Shown: positions 1 through 9,498, counted from the stretch's first letter. The stretch is DNA of 64,000 nt from Spartobacteria bacterium UBA695 (GCA_002298145.1 DBMP01000013.1:372001-436000); one strand, 5' to 3'. Numbers and translations are program-made. Notes: generated by a model not told the origin, from the letters alone.

Positions 1-576
1 GAAAGGAATTTCCCGCTCCCATTCCCGGCGAAATTCCGAGAACGGCTGCCCCGTGATGAGGCAAATCTCCAGCGCCCGCTGCACCCGGCGGGGGTTGAGA
101 AGGTCAAGCGTTCGCGCCCCCTCCGGGTCGAGCCCTCGCAGCCGCTCCACCAGCGCGGGTAGCGGCGTGGCGATAAGCTCCTCGCGCAGCTCCGGCGGGG
201 TGGGGGGCAGCTCCGCCAGGCCCCGCGTAAGCGCCCGCAGGTACATCCCCGTCCCGCCCACGACAATCGCCGGGCGGCCCCGGCCCCGTACGGACTCCAG
301 CGCGGCACGGGCCAGCTCCAGGTAGCGCCCCACGTTGAAGGTCTCCGAGAGAGGAACCGTCCCCACCAGATGATGCGGGACACGGGCCAGCTCCTCGGGC
401 GTCGGCTTGGCCGTGAGGCAGTCGAGCCCCTGGTAGACCTGGAACGCATCGGCCCCGATAATCTCCGCCCCGAGCGCCTCCGCCAGCTCCAGCGCCACAG
501 CCGTCTTGCCCACGGCGGTCGGACCGGCGAGGAAAAACGCGCCTTTGAGAAGAGTAGGATCGACAGGAACGGCCAT
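1..576 (-). CDS. miaA: tRNA dimethylallyltransferase MiaA (3' part outside window)
   Basis: Transfers the dimethylallyl group from DMAPP to N6 of A37 in tRNAs that read UNN codons; cytosolic. The reverse-strand frame is open from the ATG at 576 to the left edge (192 codons) with no stop, so the C-terminal part is missing from the window. Seen: P-loop GPTAVGKT at residues 18-25, the substrate motif DAFQVY at 43-48 (family DSMQVY), and VGGTGMYLRAL near residue 100, the characteristic second motif. Two in-frame ATGs at 588 and 591 could add 4-5 residues. Divergent from the next gene, with a short shared upstream region. The family assignment is secure from these motifs. Confidence 0.94.
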   Translation of the reverse strand, partial: MAVPVDPTLLKGAFFLAGPTAVGKTAVALELAEALGAEIIGADAFQVYQGLDCLTAKPTPEELARVPHHLVGTVPLSETFNVGRYLELARAALESVRGRGRPAIVVGGTGMYLRALTRGLAELPPTPPELREELIATPLPALVERLRGLDPEGARTLDLLNPRRVQRALEICLITGQPFSEFRREWEREIPF

Positions 577-663
577 GGGGGAGCCCATCATAGCCGAGCC
601 ATGACAACCGGGGAGCTTCTTTTCTGGAAATTCGCGCCGCCAGATGCTCTATATACCCGCTAC

Positions 664-1107
664 ATGCAACTTAACGACGAACAGAAACGGGAAGTTACCC
701 AATGGATTGAAGGCGGGGCGAAGCTATCGGAAGTGCAGCAACGGCTCGCGGAGGAATTTGGCATCCGGCTCACGTACATGGAGGCCCGGTTCCTCGTCGA
801 TGATCTGAGCCTGGTGCCCAAGGAACTGGTCGAGGAGAAAAAGCCTGAGGCGACCGAGGCCGAGGCCCCCGAGCCGCCGCAGCCGCCCGCCACGGGCCTG
901 CGCGTGGATGTCGACGCCATCATGCGTCCCGGTGCGCTCATCAGCGGCAAAGTAACCTTTAGCGACGGCGAAACCGCCGACTGGTCGCTCGACCAGAGTG
1001 GCCGCTTCGGCATGGTCCCCAAGACGGAAGGCTACCGCCCCTCGCAAGCCGACCTTACCGATTTCCGCAAAGCCCTCGAGCGCGAACTGCAAAAGCAGGG
1101 ACTCTAG
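664..1107 (+). CDS. Conserved small protein of unknown function
   Basis: 147 residues; no family recognised. Residues 1-58 look helical and charged, resembling a small helix-turn-helix-like module. A Glu/Pro/Ala linker follows (about 59-80). The C-terminal half (about 82-147) begins LRVDVDAIMRPGALISGKVTF and looks like a small beta-rich domain ending in an amphipathic helix. No signal peptide or membrane segment. The frame is open further upstream, but ATG 664 is preferred because the upstream part is antisense to miaA. An ATG at 601 in the same frame is possible. Confidence 0.7.
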   Translation: MQLNDEQKREVTQWIEGGAKLSEVQQRLAEEFGIRLTYMEARFLVDDLSLVPKELVEEKKPEATEAEAPEPPQPPATGLRVDVDAIMRPGALISGKVTFSDGETADWSLDQSGRFGMVPKTEGYRPSQADLTDFRKALERELQKQGL

Positions 1108-1134
1108 ATAGAATTCATCAGGAACTCAGGAATT

Positions 1135-1167
1135 GAAGGGAAACTTCCCAGAGCGGAAGTTTCCTTC
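1135..1167. repeat. Intergenic hairpin
   Basis: The arms GAAGGGAAACTTCC and GGAAGTTTCCTTC form a nearly perfect 13-bp stem with one bulged G and a 6-nt loop. There is no clean T-run on either side. It lies between convergent genes, so it may help terminate transcription or be a dispersed palindrome. The flanks (AGGAACTCAGGA on the left, TTCCTGAT on the right) are also partly complementary. Confidence 0.5.
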
Positions 1168-1219
1168 AGTCAGGAGAATGTTGTCCTTATCTCTCTGTTC
1201 TTTGCGTTCCTGATATCAA

Positions 1220-1843
1220 TCAATAGCGGATCGCCGGGGAAGAGCGCGCCCCGTAACGGAAGGGATCGGGCGTGAGCGCGATGGCCACTTGCTCCGCCGC
1301 GTTGCGGAAATCAAACGGCAGCGGGTAGCCGCCGCCCGGGCGCGTCACGCTCCCCAGCAGCGAGCCGTCCGACCAGGCCTTCACATCAAAAGCGTAGAGC
1401 ACCGTCCCGTGCCGCACGTCGGAAATGCGCACATGCATCTTCACGCACGAGGGCATTGCGAGCGGGTTGCACCAGGGCCCCCGCCACGGCATCCAGCGCT
1501 CCGGCGGGTAGCCGCTTTCAATCCCCGCGAACTCCCCGTCCACCAGCCAGCCTATGGGCGCGGCCTCGTCCTCCTTTAACACCCGCGAAGGAGCGATCTT
1601 GGCCAGCTCTTCCTGGAGATTATTAGCGAACGCCACCGGGGCCAGCGAAGCGCGCAAAGGGCTATCGCCGCTGGGCGTGCAGCGGTCAAAGGCCATGGGG
1701 TTGAGGCGGAAAGGGCGGATGTAGATCGCCTTCGGGTCGGTTGCCCCCGTGGCGACAGACGTGCTGGTAATGCGAACCGGCGGGGTGGAACAAGAGGAGA
1801 TCCACGCGAGAACCGGAAGGAGAAAGAGCGGCCACGTTTTCAT
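1220..1843 (-). CDS. Putative lipoprotein of unknown function
   Basis: 207 residues. A lipoprotein signal peptide is visible: basic start MKTW, a hydrophobic core, then the lipobox ISSC at residues 16-19, so the mature protein should be lipid-anchored in the envelope. The body (AIYIRPF near residue 40, a central NNLQEELAKIAP helix and a beta-rich C-terminus) is vaguely reminiscent of DUF4410-type lipoproteins, but this is not secure. Six Cys residues occur in the sequence, including a CTP and a WCNP context. Divergent from the CNNM gene at 2042. Confidence 0.75.
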   Translation of the reverse strand: MKTWPLFLLPVLAWISSCSTPPVRITSTSVATGATDPKAIYIRPFRLNPMAFDRCTPSGDSPLRASLAPVAFANNLQEELAKIAPSRVLKEDEAAPIGWLVDGEFAGIESGYPPERWMPWRGPWCNPLAMPSCVKMHVRISDVRHGTVLYAFDVKAWSDGSLLGSVTRPGGGYPLPFDFRNAAEQVAIALTPDPFRYGARSSPAIRY

Positions 1844-2041
1844 ACCCGGGGGCGAGTATCCCCGTGCCCCGGCCGCAAAGCGAGCCGCATCGGCCCACCT
1901 GACCCGCCAATCGGCAGGCCGCCGAGGCAGCTTGAGGGAGGTTCCCCGGGGGGCGGTGCAGGGGCGTTTGCAAAACCGATTCAGGCTGGCATTTTTTCGT
2001 GTATCAATCCCGGAACTCGGCTATCTTTTTCCTTCCTGGCA

Positions 2042-3316
2042 ATGTCGTTTTTGATCCTAGCGGCGCTCTTGGGCGCGCTCATTTTTATCTCCGCGTTTTT
2101 TTCCGCGATGGAAACCGCTTTCTTCGCGCTGCGCCCCGGTCTGATCCGCCGTGTCGAGGACCGCGCCCTGGCAGACCGTCTTCAGCGCCTGCTGGCCAAC
2201 CCCCGCCGCCTCCTGAGCGGCCTGCTTTTCGCCGACGCACTGGTGAACCTGCCGCTCATCATGCTCAGCCTCATCTTCATCCGCGAGCAGCATCCCTTTG
2301 GGCTCCAGTTCTGGAGCGGCATCCTGGCCATCTTCGCCGTCGTGGTCATCTTCGGCGACCTCATCCCCAAAGCCCTCGCGCTCCGCTCGCCGCTGCGCGT
2401 CACCGCCTTTGGCGCGGCGGCCATCGACCGCGTGCTGCCGGTGGTCGATCCCCTTTGCCGCTGGCTGCAATGGGCCGGAGAGCGCGTCACCGATGCGCTC
2501 ACCCCGAAGTCCCTCGACGTCCACCAGCCGCTCGACGCCGAGGAACTGGAGACCTTGATCGAGCTCAGCGCCGAGGAAGGGGCCTTGCAGCCCACCGAGA
2601 GCGAAATCATCCAGGAAATCCTAAAGCTCGGCGACAAAACCGCGCGCGACTGCATGACCCCGCGCCTGGACATGTTCGCCATCCCCGACAGCCTCACCAA
2701 CGAGCAGGCCATCGAGCGGCTGCGGCCCAAGCGCTTCCGGCTCGTCCCCGTCTACGCCGAGAACCCGGACAACATCCTCGGCCTCCTGGACGTCAAACGC
2801 TTCCTGCTCACGCCCGGCCTCCACTTCACCGAAGTGCTCACCCCGCCCAGCTACGTGGCCGAGACCATGCGCGCACTCGACCTCTTGCGCAGCTTCCTGA
2901 CCCACCCGCAGCGCCTCGCCATCGTCGTCGATGAATTCGGCGGCACCGAGGGCGTTGTCTCGCTCGCCGACGTCGTCGAGCAGATCCTCTCCGACGCCAT
3001 TCCCTCGGCGGGCAACGGCCTCTACATCGAGACCTCGGGCGACGGCCGCCTGATCGTCGCGGGCAACGCGCGCCTGGATGACCTGAGCGAACGCGTCGGA
3101 GCCGACCTGAGAACCGAGGGCATCGACACCATCGGCGGCCTTATCTTTAACCGCCTCGGCTCGCTGCCGCGGCAGGGCGAAGTCGTCGAAATCGGGCAAC
3201 TGCGGTTCACCATCGAGCGCGTTACGCGCAAACGCATCCAGGAAGTCATGGTGGAGATTCCGCCCGCCACCGTTGCGGCCTCCGAGCCCGAGGACGAAGA
3301 GGAGGACGAATCATGA
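2042..3316 (+). CDS. CNNM/CorC-type hemolysin-family membrane protein
   Basis: 424 residues with the classic order of the HlyC/CorC (TlyC) family: an N-terminal CNNM (DUF21) membrane domain with about three or four hydrophobic segments (residues 1-25, 55-80, 84-110, 125-145), a CBS pair (about 200-320, starting DCMTPRLDMFAIP), and a C-terminal CorC_HlyC domain (about 335-410). The family is implicated in Mg2+/Co2+ transport or resistance; substrate is unknown here. The MTPR signature before the first CBS and VDEFGGTEGVVS before the CorC domain are typical. A very acidic tail ends the protein. Its stop overlaps the next start (ATGA), so the two paralogues are translationally coupled. Confidence 0.9.
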   Translation: MSFLILAALLGALIFISAFFSAMETAFFALRPGLIRRVEDRALADRLQRLLANPRRLLSGLLFADALVNLPLIMLSLIFIREQHPFGLQFWSGILAIFAVVVIFGDLIPKALALRSPLRVTAFGAAAIDRVLPVVDPLCRWLQWAGERVTDALTPKSLDVHQPLDAEELETLIELSAEEGALQPTESEIIQEILKLGDKTARDCMTPRLDMFAIPDSLTNEQAIERLRPKRFRLVPVYAENPDNILGLLDVKRFLLTPGLHFTEVLTPPSYVAETMRALDLLRSFLTHPQRLAIVVDEFGGTEGVVSLADVVEQILSDAIPSAGNGLYIETSGDGRLIVAGNARLDDLSERVGADLRTEGIDTIGGLIFNRLGSLPRQGEVVEIGQLRFTIERVTRKRIQEVMVEIPPATVAASEPEDEEEDES

Positions 3317-4260
3317 TCCTGTGGCTTTGCATCCTGTTGTTCCTGTGCGTCTCCTTCGTATTCTCCGGCATCGAAGCGGGCCTCATGAGCCTTAACCGCG
3401 TCCGGCTGCGCAACCGCGTGAAACACCGCGACCGCAACGCGATGCGCCTCCAGCGGCTCCTCAAGAACCCGGGCCGTCTGCTCCTGACCGTGGTGGTCGT
3501 GACCAACCTGGCCAACATCTTTGCCATCGCCCTGGCCACCGCCTCGCTGGTGCGCCTCTGCGGGCGGCCGGGGTACGCCGTGGCGTTCGCGATCTTCCTG
3601 CCGCTCTATCTCTTTGGCCTGGAGCTTTTCCCCAAAGCGCTCTTTCGCCGCTTCCCCACGCATGCGCTGGCCTTCCTCTCCACACCGTTGCGGTTCGCCT
3701 ACCTTGCCCTGGCCCCGGTTTTTAAATTGTGCGGCGGCGTGCTGCGGAAATTCCTCGCCCCCGTGGAGGCCGATGCCAATAAACTTTTCGTTGCCCGCGA
3801 GGACTTCAAATACCTCACGCTCGAAAGCGAGCGCACCGGCGCGATCTCCGGTGCCCAGCGGCGCTTGATCCACGGTGTGGTCGATTTCCGGGCCGTCACC
3901 GCCCGGGATCTGATGCGGCCGCTGGCTGAGTTCCCCACCATCGCGCCCGGCGCGACCTTGGAGGACCTCATCAAGGCGAGCTGCGGCGGCAGTCATGAGG
4001 ATTTCGTCGTCGTCGATGGCGACGGCTCCGTGCTCGGGGTGATCTCGTTATTCGAGGCGCTCCTGGCGAGCTTGCCCGCCGGGCGCGTCAGCAGCTACTT
4101 CCGCCGCGCCCTGCCGATCCAGGCCGACGAGCCGTCGTTCTCCGTCTTGCGCGACCTGCGCACCTCGCGCGCACAGGTCGGCCTAGTCATGGACGGCGAA
4201 GCGCCGCTGGGCCTCCTGTTCCCGGGGCCCGTTTGCCGGCGGCTCGTTTCTGGCTCGTAA
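3313..4260 (+). CDS. Second CNNM-domain membrane protein
   Basis: 315 residues, paralogous to the preceding gene and overlapping it by 4 nt. The CNNM membrane domain (about 1-150) keeps the FSGIEAGLMSLNRVR motif typical of DUF21. A shortened CBS pair follows (about 190-300, starting ARDLMRPLAEFP). The C-terminal CorC_HlyC domain of the upstream paralogue is absent. Tandem CNNM genes of unequal length are common and the products may form a hetero-oligomeric transporter; this is inferred only. The stop codon lies inside a 16-bp tandem duplication. Confidence 0.85.
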   Translation: MILWLCILLFLCVSFVFSGIEAGLMSLNRVRLRNRVKHRDRNAMRLQRLLKNPGRLLLTVVVVTNLANIFAIALATASLVRLCGRPGYAVAFAIFLPLYLFGLELFPKALFRRFPTHALAFLSTPLRFAYLALAPVFKLCGGVLRKFLAPVEADANKLFVAREDFKYLTLESERTGAISGAQRRLIHGVVDFRAVTARDLMRPLAEFPTIAPGATLEDLIKASCGGSHEDFVVVDGDGSVLGVISLFEALLASLPAGRVSSYFRRALPIQADEPSFSVLRDLRTSRAQVGLVMDGEAPLGLLFPGPVCRRLVSGS

Positions 4261-4279
4261 CGGTTCTGGCTCGTAACCG
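4248..4279. repeat. 16-bp tandem direct repeat across a stop codon
   Basis: TTCTGGCTCGTAACGG at 4248-4263 is followed directly by TTCTGGCTCGTAACCG at 4264-4279 (15 of 16 identical). The first copy contains the TAA of the CNNM gene. It looks like a slippage duplication. Confidence 0.75.
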
Positions 4280-4297
4280 CCGGGGTTGGCCCAGCCT

Positions 4298-5713
4298 CTA
4301 GGGCAACGGAGCCACGTAGTTGTGCGGGCCGCCGTGCTGCTTCCAGCCACGGTAGACGAGCATCATCGGGAAGAGGGACAAGGTCGCCAGCGCGGCGCTC
4401 CAAAGGTAAACCATCCGGTAGTCGCTGTGGACGAAGTCCATGTACTGGCCGATTAGGTAATTGCCGAAAATCAGCGCGCCGCATCCGAACACATTTAGGC
4501 CGGAGGAGAACTGGCCGAACTTCTCCTCGGGGAAAAGCTCCATGGCCATCGCCTGCGAACCCAGGCCCCAAGCCACACCGGGAACCGTGAAGATGATGCT
4601 GGCAATGTAGAAACTGCTCTTGCCCGTGACGAAGAAATAGTAGCTCAACGCGGCGATCAACTGGCCGACAATCGCGGCGAAGCTGACGTGAAGGGGCGAC
4701 ACCTTATCGCAGACCCACCCCAGAGGGAAGTAGGCCAGGGCCGAGATCACCGAGCCCCAGGCGAAAATCGCCCCCATGTCATCCATGTTCAAGCCCAGCG
4801 TTTCGCTGGTGAAGAGCATCGTGAAAGCGCCCGCGCAGCTCGTTCCCAGCAGGGAAAGCACGTAGGTGATGAAAAAGTTCCGGTAAAAGGGAATCCTCAG
4901 GCACTCGCGGAAGTAAATGGCGAAGCTCTTCAGGATGCCGGGCCGCTGATCGACCGGTTCGGGCTCGGGGTATTCGCCCTCCTTCACGTTGTGGCACATG
5001 ATCAGGAAGACCACCAGGTAGAACAGGCCGACCCCGGCGCAGATCTCCCGGCGATGCGAGAGGATGTACGGGAATACCAGCCAGAGGAAGAGCGCGCCGC
5101 TGATCGACCCAATGATGCGGAACCAGGAAAGAAAGCGGGCCATGACCTCCTGTGGCACCACGTCGCGCAAGAGCCAGTTGTACGCGTTGACGAGCACCAT
5201 GTTAAAGAAGTGGAAGGAAACCACAAAGGTGCACAGCAGAATCAAGATGAGCGTGCTCAGCGCGAGCGAGGGCGTCAGGTGGCGGAAGATCGCGTTGTAG
5301 GACCACTCGGCGATTTCCGGCGCGAACCCGACGGCCACCAGCGAGCCCACCACCAGCGGGGTCACCACGTAGAGGAAAGGAATGCGGCGGCCCCAGCGGC
5401 TGCGGTAATTATCGCTCCACTGGCTGATGTTGGGCAAAAAGAGAATATTCACCACGCCCGCGAAGCTCCCGGTCATAATGCCGATGAGCGAGTTGGAGGC
5501 GTGCACCTCGCGCAGGTAGAGCGGAATGAAGCGACCCAGCACCGATTCGAAGAAGCTGTAGGCGAAGTCGCCCCAGAGCAGCCAGAGGAAAAGGACCGTC
5601 AACCCCTTGAGGGTGTATTTCAGTGTTCCTACGTTGTAAGTCTTATGCTCCTCGGTCTGTATTGATGCGGAAGAAGCAGACACGGTGGGGGGCGGTAATG
5701 GGGATTGATCCAT
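4298..5713 (-). CDS. MFS transporter, SLC45/GPH-like
   Basis: 471 residues with about 12 hydrophobic segments, an inner-membrane secondary transporter of the major facilitator superfamily. The loop between helices 2 and 3 reads SDNYRSRWGRRIPF, the D-R-x-RWGRRxP signature of sugar-transporting MFS/SLC45 and GPH-like carriers. Substrate cannot be read from the sequence; a disaccharide or other sugar is a guess. Start: ATG 5713 gives a normal N-terminus with about 45 soluble residues; a TTG at 5776 would add 21 residues but has no support. Convergent with the CNNM pair and divergent from cstA. Confidence 0.85.
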   Translation of the reverse strand: MDQSPLPPPTVSASSASIQTEEHKTYNVGTLKYTLKGLTVLFLWLLWGDFAYSFFESVLGRFIPLYLREVHASNSLIGIMTGSFAGVVNILFLPNISQWSDNYRSRWGRRIPFLYVVTPLVVGSLVAVGFAPEIAEWSYNAIFRHLTPSLALSTLILILLCTFVVSFHFFNMVLVNAYNWLLRDVVPQEVMARFLSWFRIIGSISGALFLWLVFPYILSHRREICAGVGLFYLVVFLIMCHNVKEGEYPEPEPVDQRPGILKSFAIYFRECLRIPFYRNFFITYVLSLLGTSCAGAFTMLFTSETLGLNMDDMGAIFAWGSVISALAYFPLGWVCDKVSPLHVSFAAIVGQLIAALSYYFFVTGKSSFYIASIIFTVPGVAWGLGSQAMAMELFPEEKFGQFSSGLNVFGCGALIFGNYLIGQYMDFVHSDYRMVYLWSAALATLSLFPMMLVYRGWKQHGGPHNYVAPLP

Positions 5714-5776
5714 GGGGAGGAAGTAGGGAATTGGGAGTGAGCCCTGACGTATAATGCCCCGGAGGGCGTTTGGCAA

Positions 5777-6062
5777 TCCAAGGTGCTGAGATTGTCTTGG
5801 TCAAAGGGATGCCTATATTGTGCCCTGTTTTCGCCTTTTTTCTCGCCCGCCGGGGGCGCCCGCCGCCGAATGCCTTTGGTCCCATGGAGTTAACCCGGGA
5901 GGCGCGTAGGTGAAAGGGCTGCAAAGTGCTTGCGCTTTGGGGCCGGGCGTTTTTCAATACCTGCAAAAGTTTCCCCACCTGGAGCGGTCCAAACCACCGG
6001 CACGGCTTGCCGGATCGCCCCGCTAGGTCCCCCCGGGATTGGGCGAAGCGTCCCCTTCCAAC
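5777..6062. other. Intergenic region between divergent MFS and cstA genes
   Basis: 286 bp without a convincing gene. It has several GC-rich inverted segments (for example CCGGCACGGCTTGCCGG at about 5998) and could carry both promoters. No known riboswitch was recognised. Confidence 0.4.
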
Positions 6063-8132
6063 ATGAATGCTCTTCGCCGTTTTGCCTCGCTGGCTGCATG
6101 GATCGCCTGTGGCGCGCTGGCCGTGGGCGCGCTCGCGCTCTTGGCCACGACCCATAATGAACCCGTCAACGCTCTCTGGATTATCGTCGCGTCGGTTTGT
6201 GTTTTTGCCCTCGCCTACCGGTTTCATTCCGCGTGGTTGATGGCCCGGGTCTTTACCCTCGACGAACTGCGCGCCACGCCCGCCCGGGTGCGCGATGACG
6301 GTAAGGACTTCGTGCCGACCAGCAAGTGGGTTGTCTTTGGCCACCACTTCGCCGCCATCGCTGGGCCGGGGCCGCTCGTGGGGCCAGTGCTCGCGGCGCA
6401 GTTCGGCTTCCTGCCGGGGCTCCTCTGGATGCTCGTCGGAGCCACGCTCGGCGGCGCGGTGCACGATTCCATCGTCCTCTTTTGCTCCACCCGGCGCGGC
6501 GGCAAATCCATCGGCCAGATGGTGCGCGAGGAAGTCGGGCCGTTCGCGGGAACCGTTGCATTGATCAGCACCACGGCCATCCTCGTCGTCGTCATGGCCG
6601 TCCTCTCGCTGGTCGTCGTCAAGGCGCTCGCCGAGAGCCCCTGGGGCCTCTCCACGATCCTCGCTTCCATCCCCATCGCCGTGGCCATGGGCTTCGCCAT
6701 GCGTTTCTCGCGCCTTCACATCGGCATCGTCAGCGCGCTGGGCGTCGCGGCGCTGCTCTTCTCGGTCGCTGCGGGCCAGTGGCTCCATGGCACCGTGCTC
6801 GAAGCCTGGCTGACGCTCGATGGCCTCAAGCTCGCGGGCGGGATTACTGCGTATGCGCTCCTCGCCTCCTCGCTGCCCGTCTGGATGCTGCTCGCCCCGC
6901 GCGATTACTTGAGCTCGTACCTGAAAATCGGCGCGGTCGGCTTGCTGGCTGTTGCGATCGTTATTATCGCCCCGACGCTGCAAATGCCAGCCCTGACCCG
7001 CTTCATCGACGGCACGGGCCCCGTCTTTGCCGGGCCGGTTTTCCCCTTCTGTTTCATCACCATTGCCTGCGGAGCCATCTCCGGCTTTCACGCCTTGATC
7101 TCATCCGGTACTACGCCGAAAATCATCTCGAGTGAGAAGGAGATCCGCATCATCGGCTACGGCTCGATGCTCACCGAAATGATGGTCGGCATCATGGCGC
7201 TCATCGCCGCGTGCGTCATGCAGCCGGGCGAATACTTTGCGGTCAACATGAAGGGCGTGCCGAGCGAAGTCGTCGCGCAGGTTACCGCGCTCGGCTTCCC
7301 CGTCACGGAAGCGCAGATGACCGACCTGGCCGCCAGCGTGGGCGAGAAAACGATGATCGGCCGCACCGGCGGCGCGCCGACCTTCGCCGTGGGCATGGCG
7401 CAGATGTTCAGCAAAGTTTTCCAAAGCTCCACCGCGCGCGCCCTCTGGTACCACTTTGCCATCATGTTTGAGGCGATGTTCATCCTCACCACCATTGACG
7501 CCGGGACGCGCGTGGGGCGCTTCATGGTGCAGGACCTCCTGGGGAGCCTCTGGAAGCCGCTGGGGCGCTCGGACTGGCTGCCCGCGAATCTTTTTGCCGG
7601 GGTGCTTTTCATCGCCACGTGGGGCTGGTTTTTGTTTCAGGGCGTCATCGACCCGGCGGGCGGCATCAACTCCCTCTGGCCGATCTTCGGCGTGGCCAAT
7701 CAGCTCCTGGCCGTCATCGCGCTCTCGCTGGGCGTCACGGTACTCCTCAAGATGAAGCGTGCGCGCTACGCCTGGGTGCCCGGCCTGCCGCTGGCGTGGC
7801 TCCTGGCCGTGACGATGAGCGCGGGCTGGATCAAGATTTTCAGCCCCGATCCGCGCCTCGGTTTCCTGAGCGCCGTTGGCAGCTTCCGCGAAAAGATCGT
7901 CCATGGTGGCGAGGCCGCGCAGCTCGCCGCGTGGCGCGTGCAGGTTTTCAATAACCAGATCGACGCCGTGCTCACGGGCCTCTTCATGGTGCTCGTGCTG
8001 CTGGTGCTGGGGGCCTCCTGCCGCGTCTGGTTGCGGCTGCTGGCAAAGAAAACCGAGCCCGTGCTGCACGAGGAGCCCTACGTCCCCGTCGCCGCGCTGG
8101 GCGAGAAATGCGGCGCGCCAACGGCTTTGTAG
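6063..8132 (+). CDS. cstA: Carbon starvation protein A (CstA family permease)
   Basis: 689 residues with many membrane segments. Seen: FGHHFAAIAGPGPLVGPVLAAQFGF (position about 85), which is the CstA core signature, and later SGFHALISSGTTPK, also diagnostic. CstA proteins import peptides or pyruvate when cells starve. The length matches the family (about 690-700). Start: ATG 6063 gives the standard short N-terminal segment before the first helix; a TTG at 6039 is in frame but unnecessary. The protein ends in a short soluble tail. No LytS/BtsS-type regulator lies beside it. Confidence 0.93.
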   Translation: MNALRRFASLAAWIACGALAVGALALLATTHNEPVNALWIIVASVCVFALAYRFHSAWLMARVFTLDELRATPARVRDDGKDFVPTSKWVVFGHHFAAIAGPGPLVGPVLAAQFGFLPGLLWMLVGATLGGAVHDSIVLFCSTRRGGKSIGQMVREEVGPFAGTVALISTTAILVVVMAVLSLVVVKALAESPWGLSTILASIPIAVAMGFAMRFSRLHIGIVSALGVAALLFSVAAGQWLHGTVLEAWLTLDGLKLAGGITAYALLASSLPVWMLLAPRDYLSSYLKIGAVGLLAVAIVIIAPTLQMPALTRFIDGTGPVFAGPVFPFCFITIACGAISGFHALISSGTTPKIISSEKEIRIIGYGSMLTEMMVGIMALIAACVMQPGEYFAVNMKGVPSEVVAQVTALGFPVTEAQMTDLAASVGEKTMIGRTGGAPTFAVGMAQMFSKVFQSSTARALWYHFAIMFEAMFILTTIDAGTRVGRFMVQDLLGSLWKPLGRSDWLPANLFAGVLFIATWGWFLFQGVIDPAGGINSLWPIFGVANQLLAVIALSLGVTVLLKMKRARYAWVPGLPLAWLLAVTMSAGWIKIFSPDPRLGFLSAVGSFREKIVHGGEAAQLAAWRVQVFNNQIDAVLTGLFMVLVLLVLGASCRVWLRLLAKKTEPVLHEEPYVPVAALGEKCGAPTAL

Positions 8133-8137
8133 GGCGT

Positions 8138-8572
8138 CTATGCTTCGCGCCTTTGGGGCTTTGCGTGAGGCTTGTTTTTCCGCTTCTTCGGTCGCGGATC
8201 GACGCCGATGCGCGCGTCGCCCTGGCGGACGCAACGCACGATTTTGAGCGCCACGGATTCGAACGCTGGGTCGTCCTGCGAGAGGTAGAGCCATTTTCCG
8301 AGCACCGGGTGGGAGGCGAGGCGCGGCCACTCGGCCTGCAAGGAGGCGTGGAATTCGCGGCACGTCGCCACCATCAGGCCGTTCCACGGTTCCTCGCCCG
8401 CGGCGATCACCAGGCACATCCGCCCCTTGAGGTAGGCCGCCTCGCAGCCGAAGATCTTGCGGCGGCTGTAGCCGGGCAGCTCCTCCAGCGGCTCGAAAAT
8501 CCAGTCGAGCGGGTGGGGCGGCCGAGCGTGGACGCTCAGCAAAGCGTCGAATTTTTTGGAATTCTTGCGCAT
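8138..8572 (-). CDS. TfoX/Sxy-like N-terminal domain protein
   Basis: 144 residues from ATG 8572 (a TTG at 8632 would add 20). The core KIFGCEAAYLKGRMCLVIA with a following substrate-like loop resembles the TfoX N-terminal (MmcQ/YjbR-like) fold; this is a weak family call. The last residues (HAKPQRREA) are encoded by a copy of a dispersed repeat arm (8151-8169), so the tail is probably a non-functional extension of the frame into repeat DNA. Convergent with cstA; the stops are only a few bases apart. Confidence 0.7.
   Translation of the reverse strand: MRKNSKKFDALLSVHARPPHPLDWIFEPLEELPGYSRRKIFGCEAAYLKGRMCLVIAAGEEPWNGLMVATCREFHASLQAEWPRLASHPVLGKWLYLSQDDPAFESVALKIVRCVRQGDARIGVDPRPKKRKNKPHAKPQRREA
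8151..8169. repeat. Dispersed repeat arm (half-copy)
   Basis: CTTTGGGGCTTTGCGTGAG matches the right arm of the inverted repeat at 18593-18662 in 18 of 19 positions. It forms the 3' end of the TfoX-like gene. Confidence 0.6.
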
Positions 8573-8637
8573 TGGGAAGCAGGTGGTATGACAGAAAGCT
8601 TCTCTCCATTTATCCGTTTCTTCAATCCACAACGAAC

Positions 8638-9498
8638 ATGACGACTCCCAAACGCATCGAAATCCCCTCTTTTCCCGGCGGCAAACGCATCGCTCTCACC
8701 CTCAGCTTTGACGACGGCGACACCTGCGACCGCCGGATCGTGCCCGCCTTCAACGAGTGGGGCCTCAAGGCGACCTTCAACCTCAACTCCGCGCTGTTTG
8801 GGCGCACTGGCAAACCGGCCGTTGAAAAACACTCCGGTCCCGGCGGCCATGTAAGGCTCGACGCCTCCGAGGTGGCCGAGCTCTACAAAGGCCACGAAGT
8901 CGCCGTCCACGCCGCCACGCACCCGTGGCTGGAGCGCCTCAGTGAGTGCCAGGTGGTGGAGGAAATCCTGCGCGACCGCCAGGCCTTGGAAGACCTGGTC
9001 GGCTACCCCGTGCGCGGCATGGCCTACCCCTTCGGCACCTATAGCCCGAAGGTGATCGAGATTCTCCGCTCGCTCGGCATCGTCTACAGCCGCACCGTGG
9101 CGAATGCCGATCCGTGCTTCCCGCCGCAGGAGCCGCTCGCGTGGTCTTCCACCGCGCATCAGTTCGCCGAAAACCCGACCGTCCCCGAGCGCTTCAAAAC
9201 GTGGCTGGAGAACCCGCACCAGAGCGGCGTTTTCTTCGTCTGGGGGCACGGCTTCGAGTTTCAGAATCGGCAGGACTGGGGGGCCATCGAGCGCATTTAC
9301 AAGCCCCTCTCGGGTCACGAGGCGGTCTGGTATTGCACCAACATCGAGCTTTTCGATTACGAAGCCGCCCGCGAGCGCCTCGTCATCGCCGCCAACCGCC
9401 GCACCGCCTACAACCCGAGCGCCATTCCCGTCTGGGTCAACGTTGACGGTAAGCTTAAGAGCATCGCCCCCGGTGTCGTCGTCCCGCTGGAAGATTAG
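8638..9498 (+). CDS. Polysaccharide deacetylase family protein
   Basis: 286 residues of the carbohydrate esterase 4 (NodB) superfamily, which removes N- or O-acetyl groups from polysaccharides in a metal-dependent way. Motif 1 is visible as SFDDGD (about residue 21) and motif 2, the metal-binding H-x3-H, as HAATH (about 86). MAYPFGTYSP (about 124) matches motif 3 and WGHGFEF is the late His motif. No signal peptide is seen, so it may act in the cytosol or be a variant such as a cytosolic deacetylase. ATG 8638 is chosen because the upstream frame overlaps the divergent gene. Confidence 0.88.
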   Translation: MTTPKRIEIPSFPGGKRIALTLSFDDGDTCDRRIVPAFNEWGLKATFNLNSALFGRTGKPAVEKHSGPGGHVRLDASEVAELYKGHEVAVHAATHPWLERLSECQVVEEILRDRQALEDLVGYPVRGMAYPFGTYSPKVIEILRSLGIVYSRTVANADPCFPPQEPLAWSSTAHQFAENPTVPERFKTWLENPHQSGVFFVWGHGFEFQNRQDWGAIERIYKPLSGHEAVWYCTNIELFDYEAARERLVIAANRRTAYNPSAIPVWVNVDGKLKSIAPGVVVPLED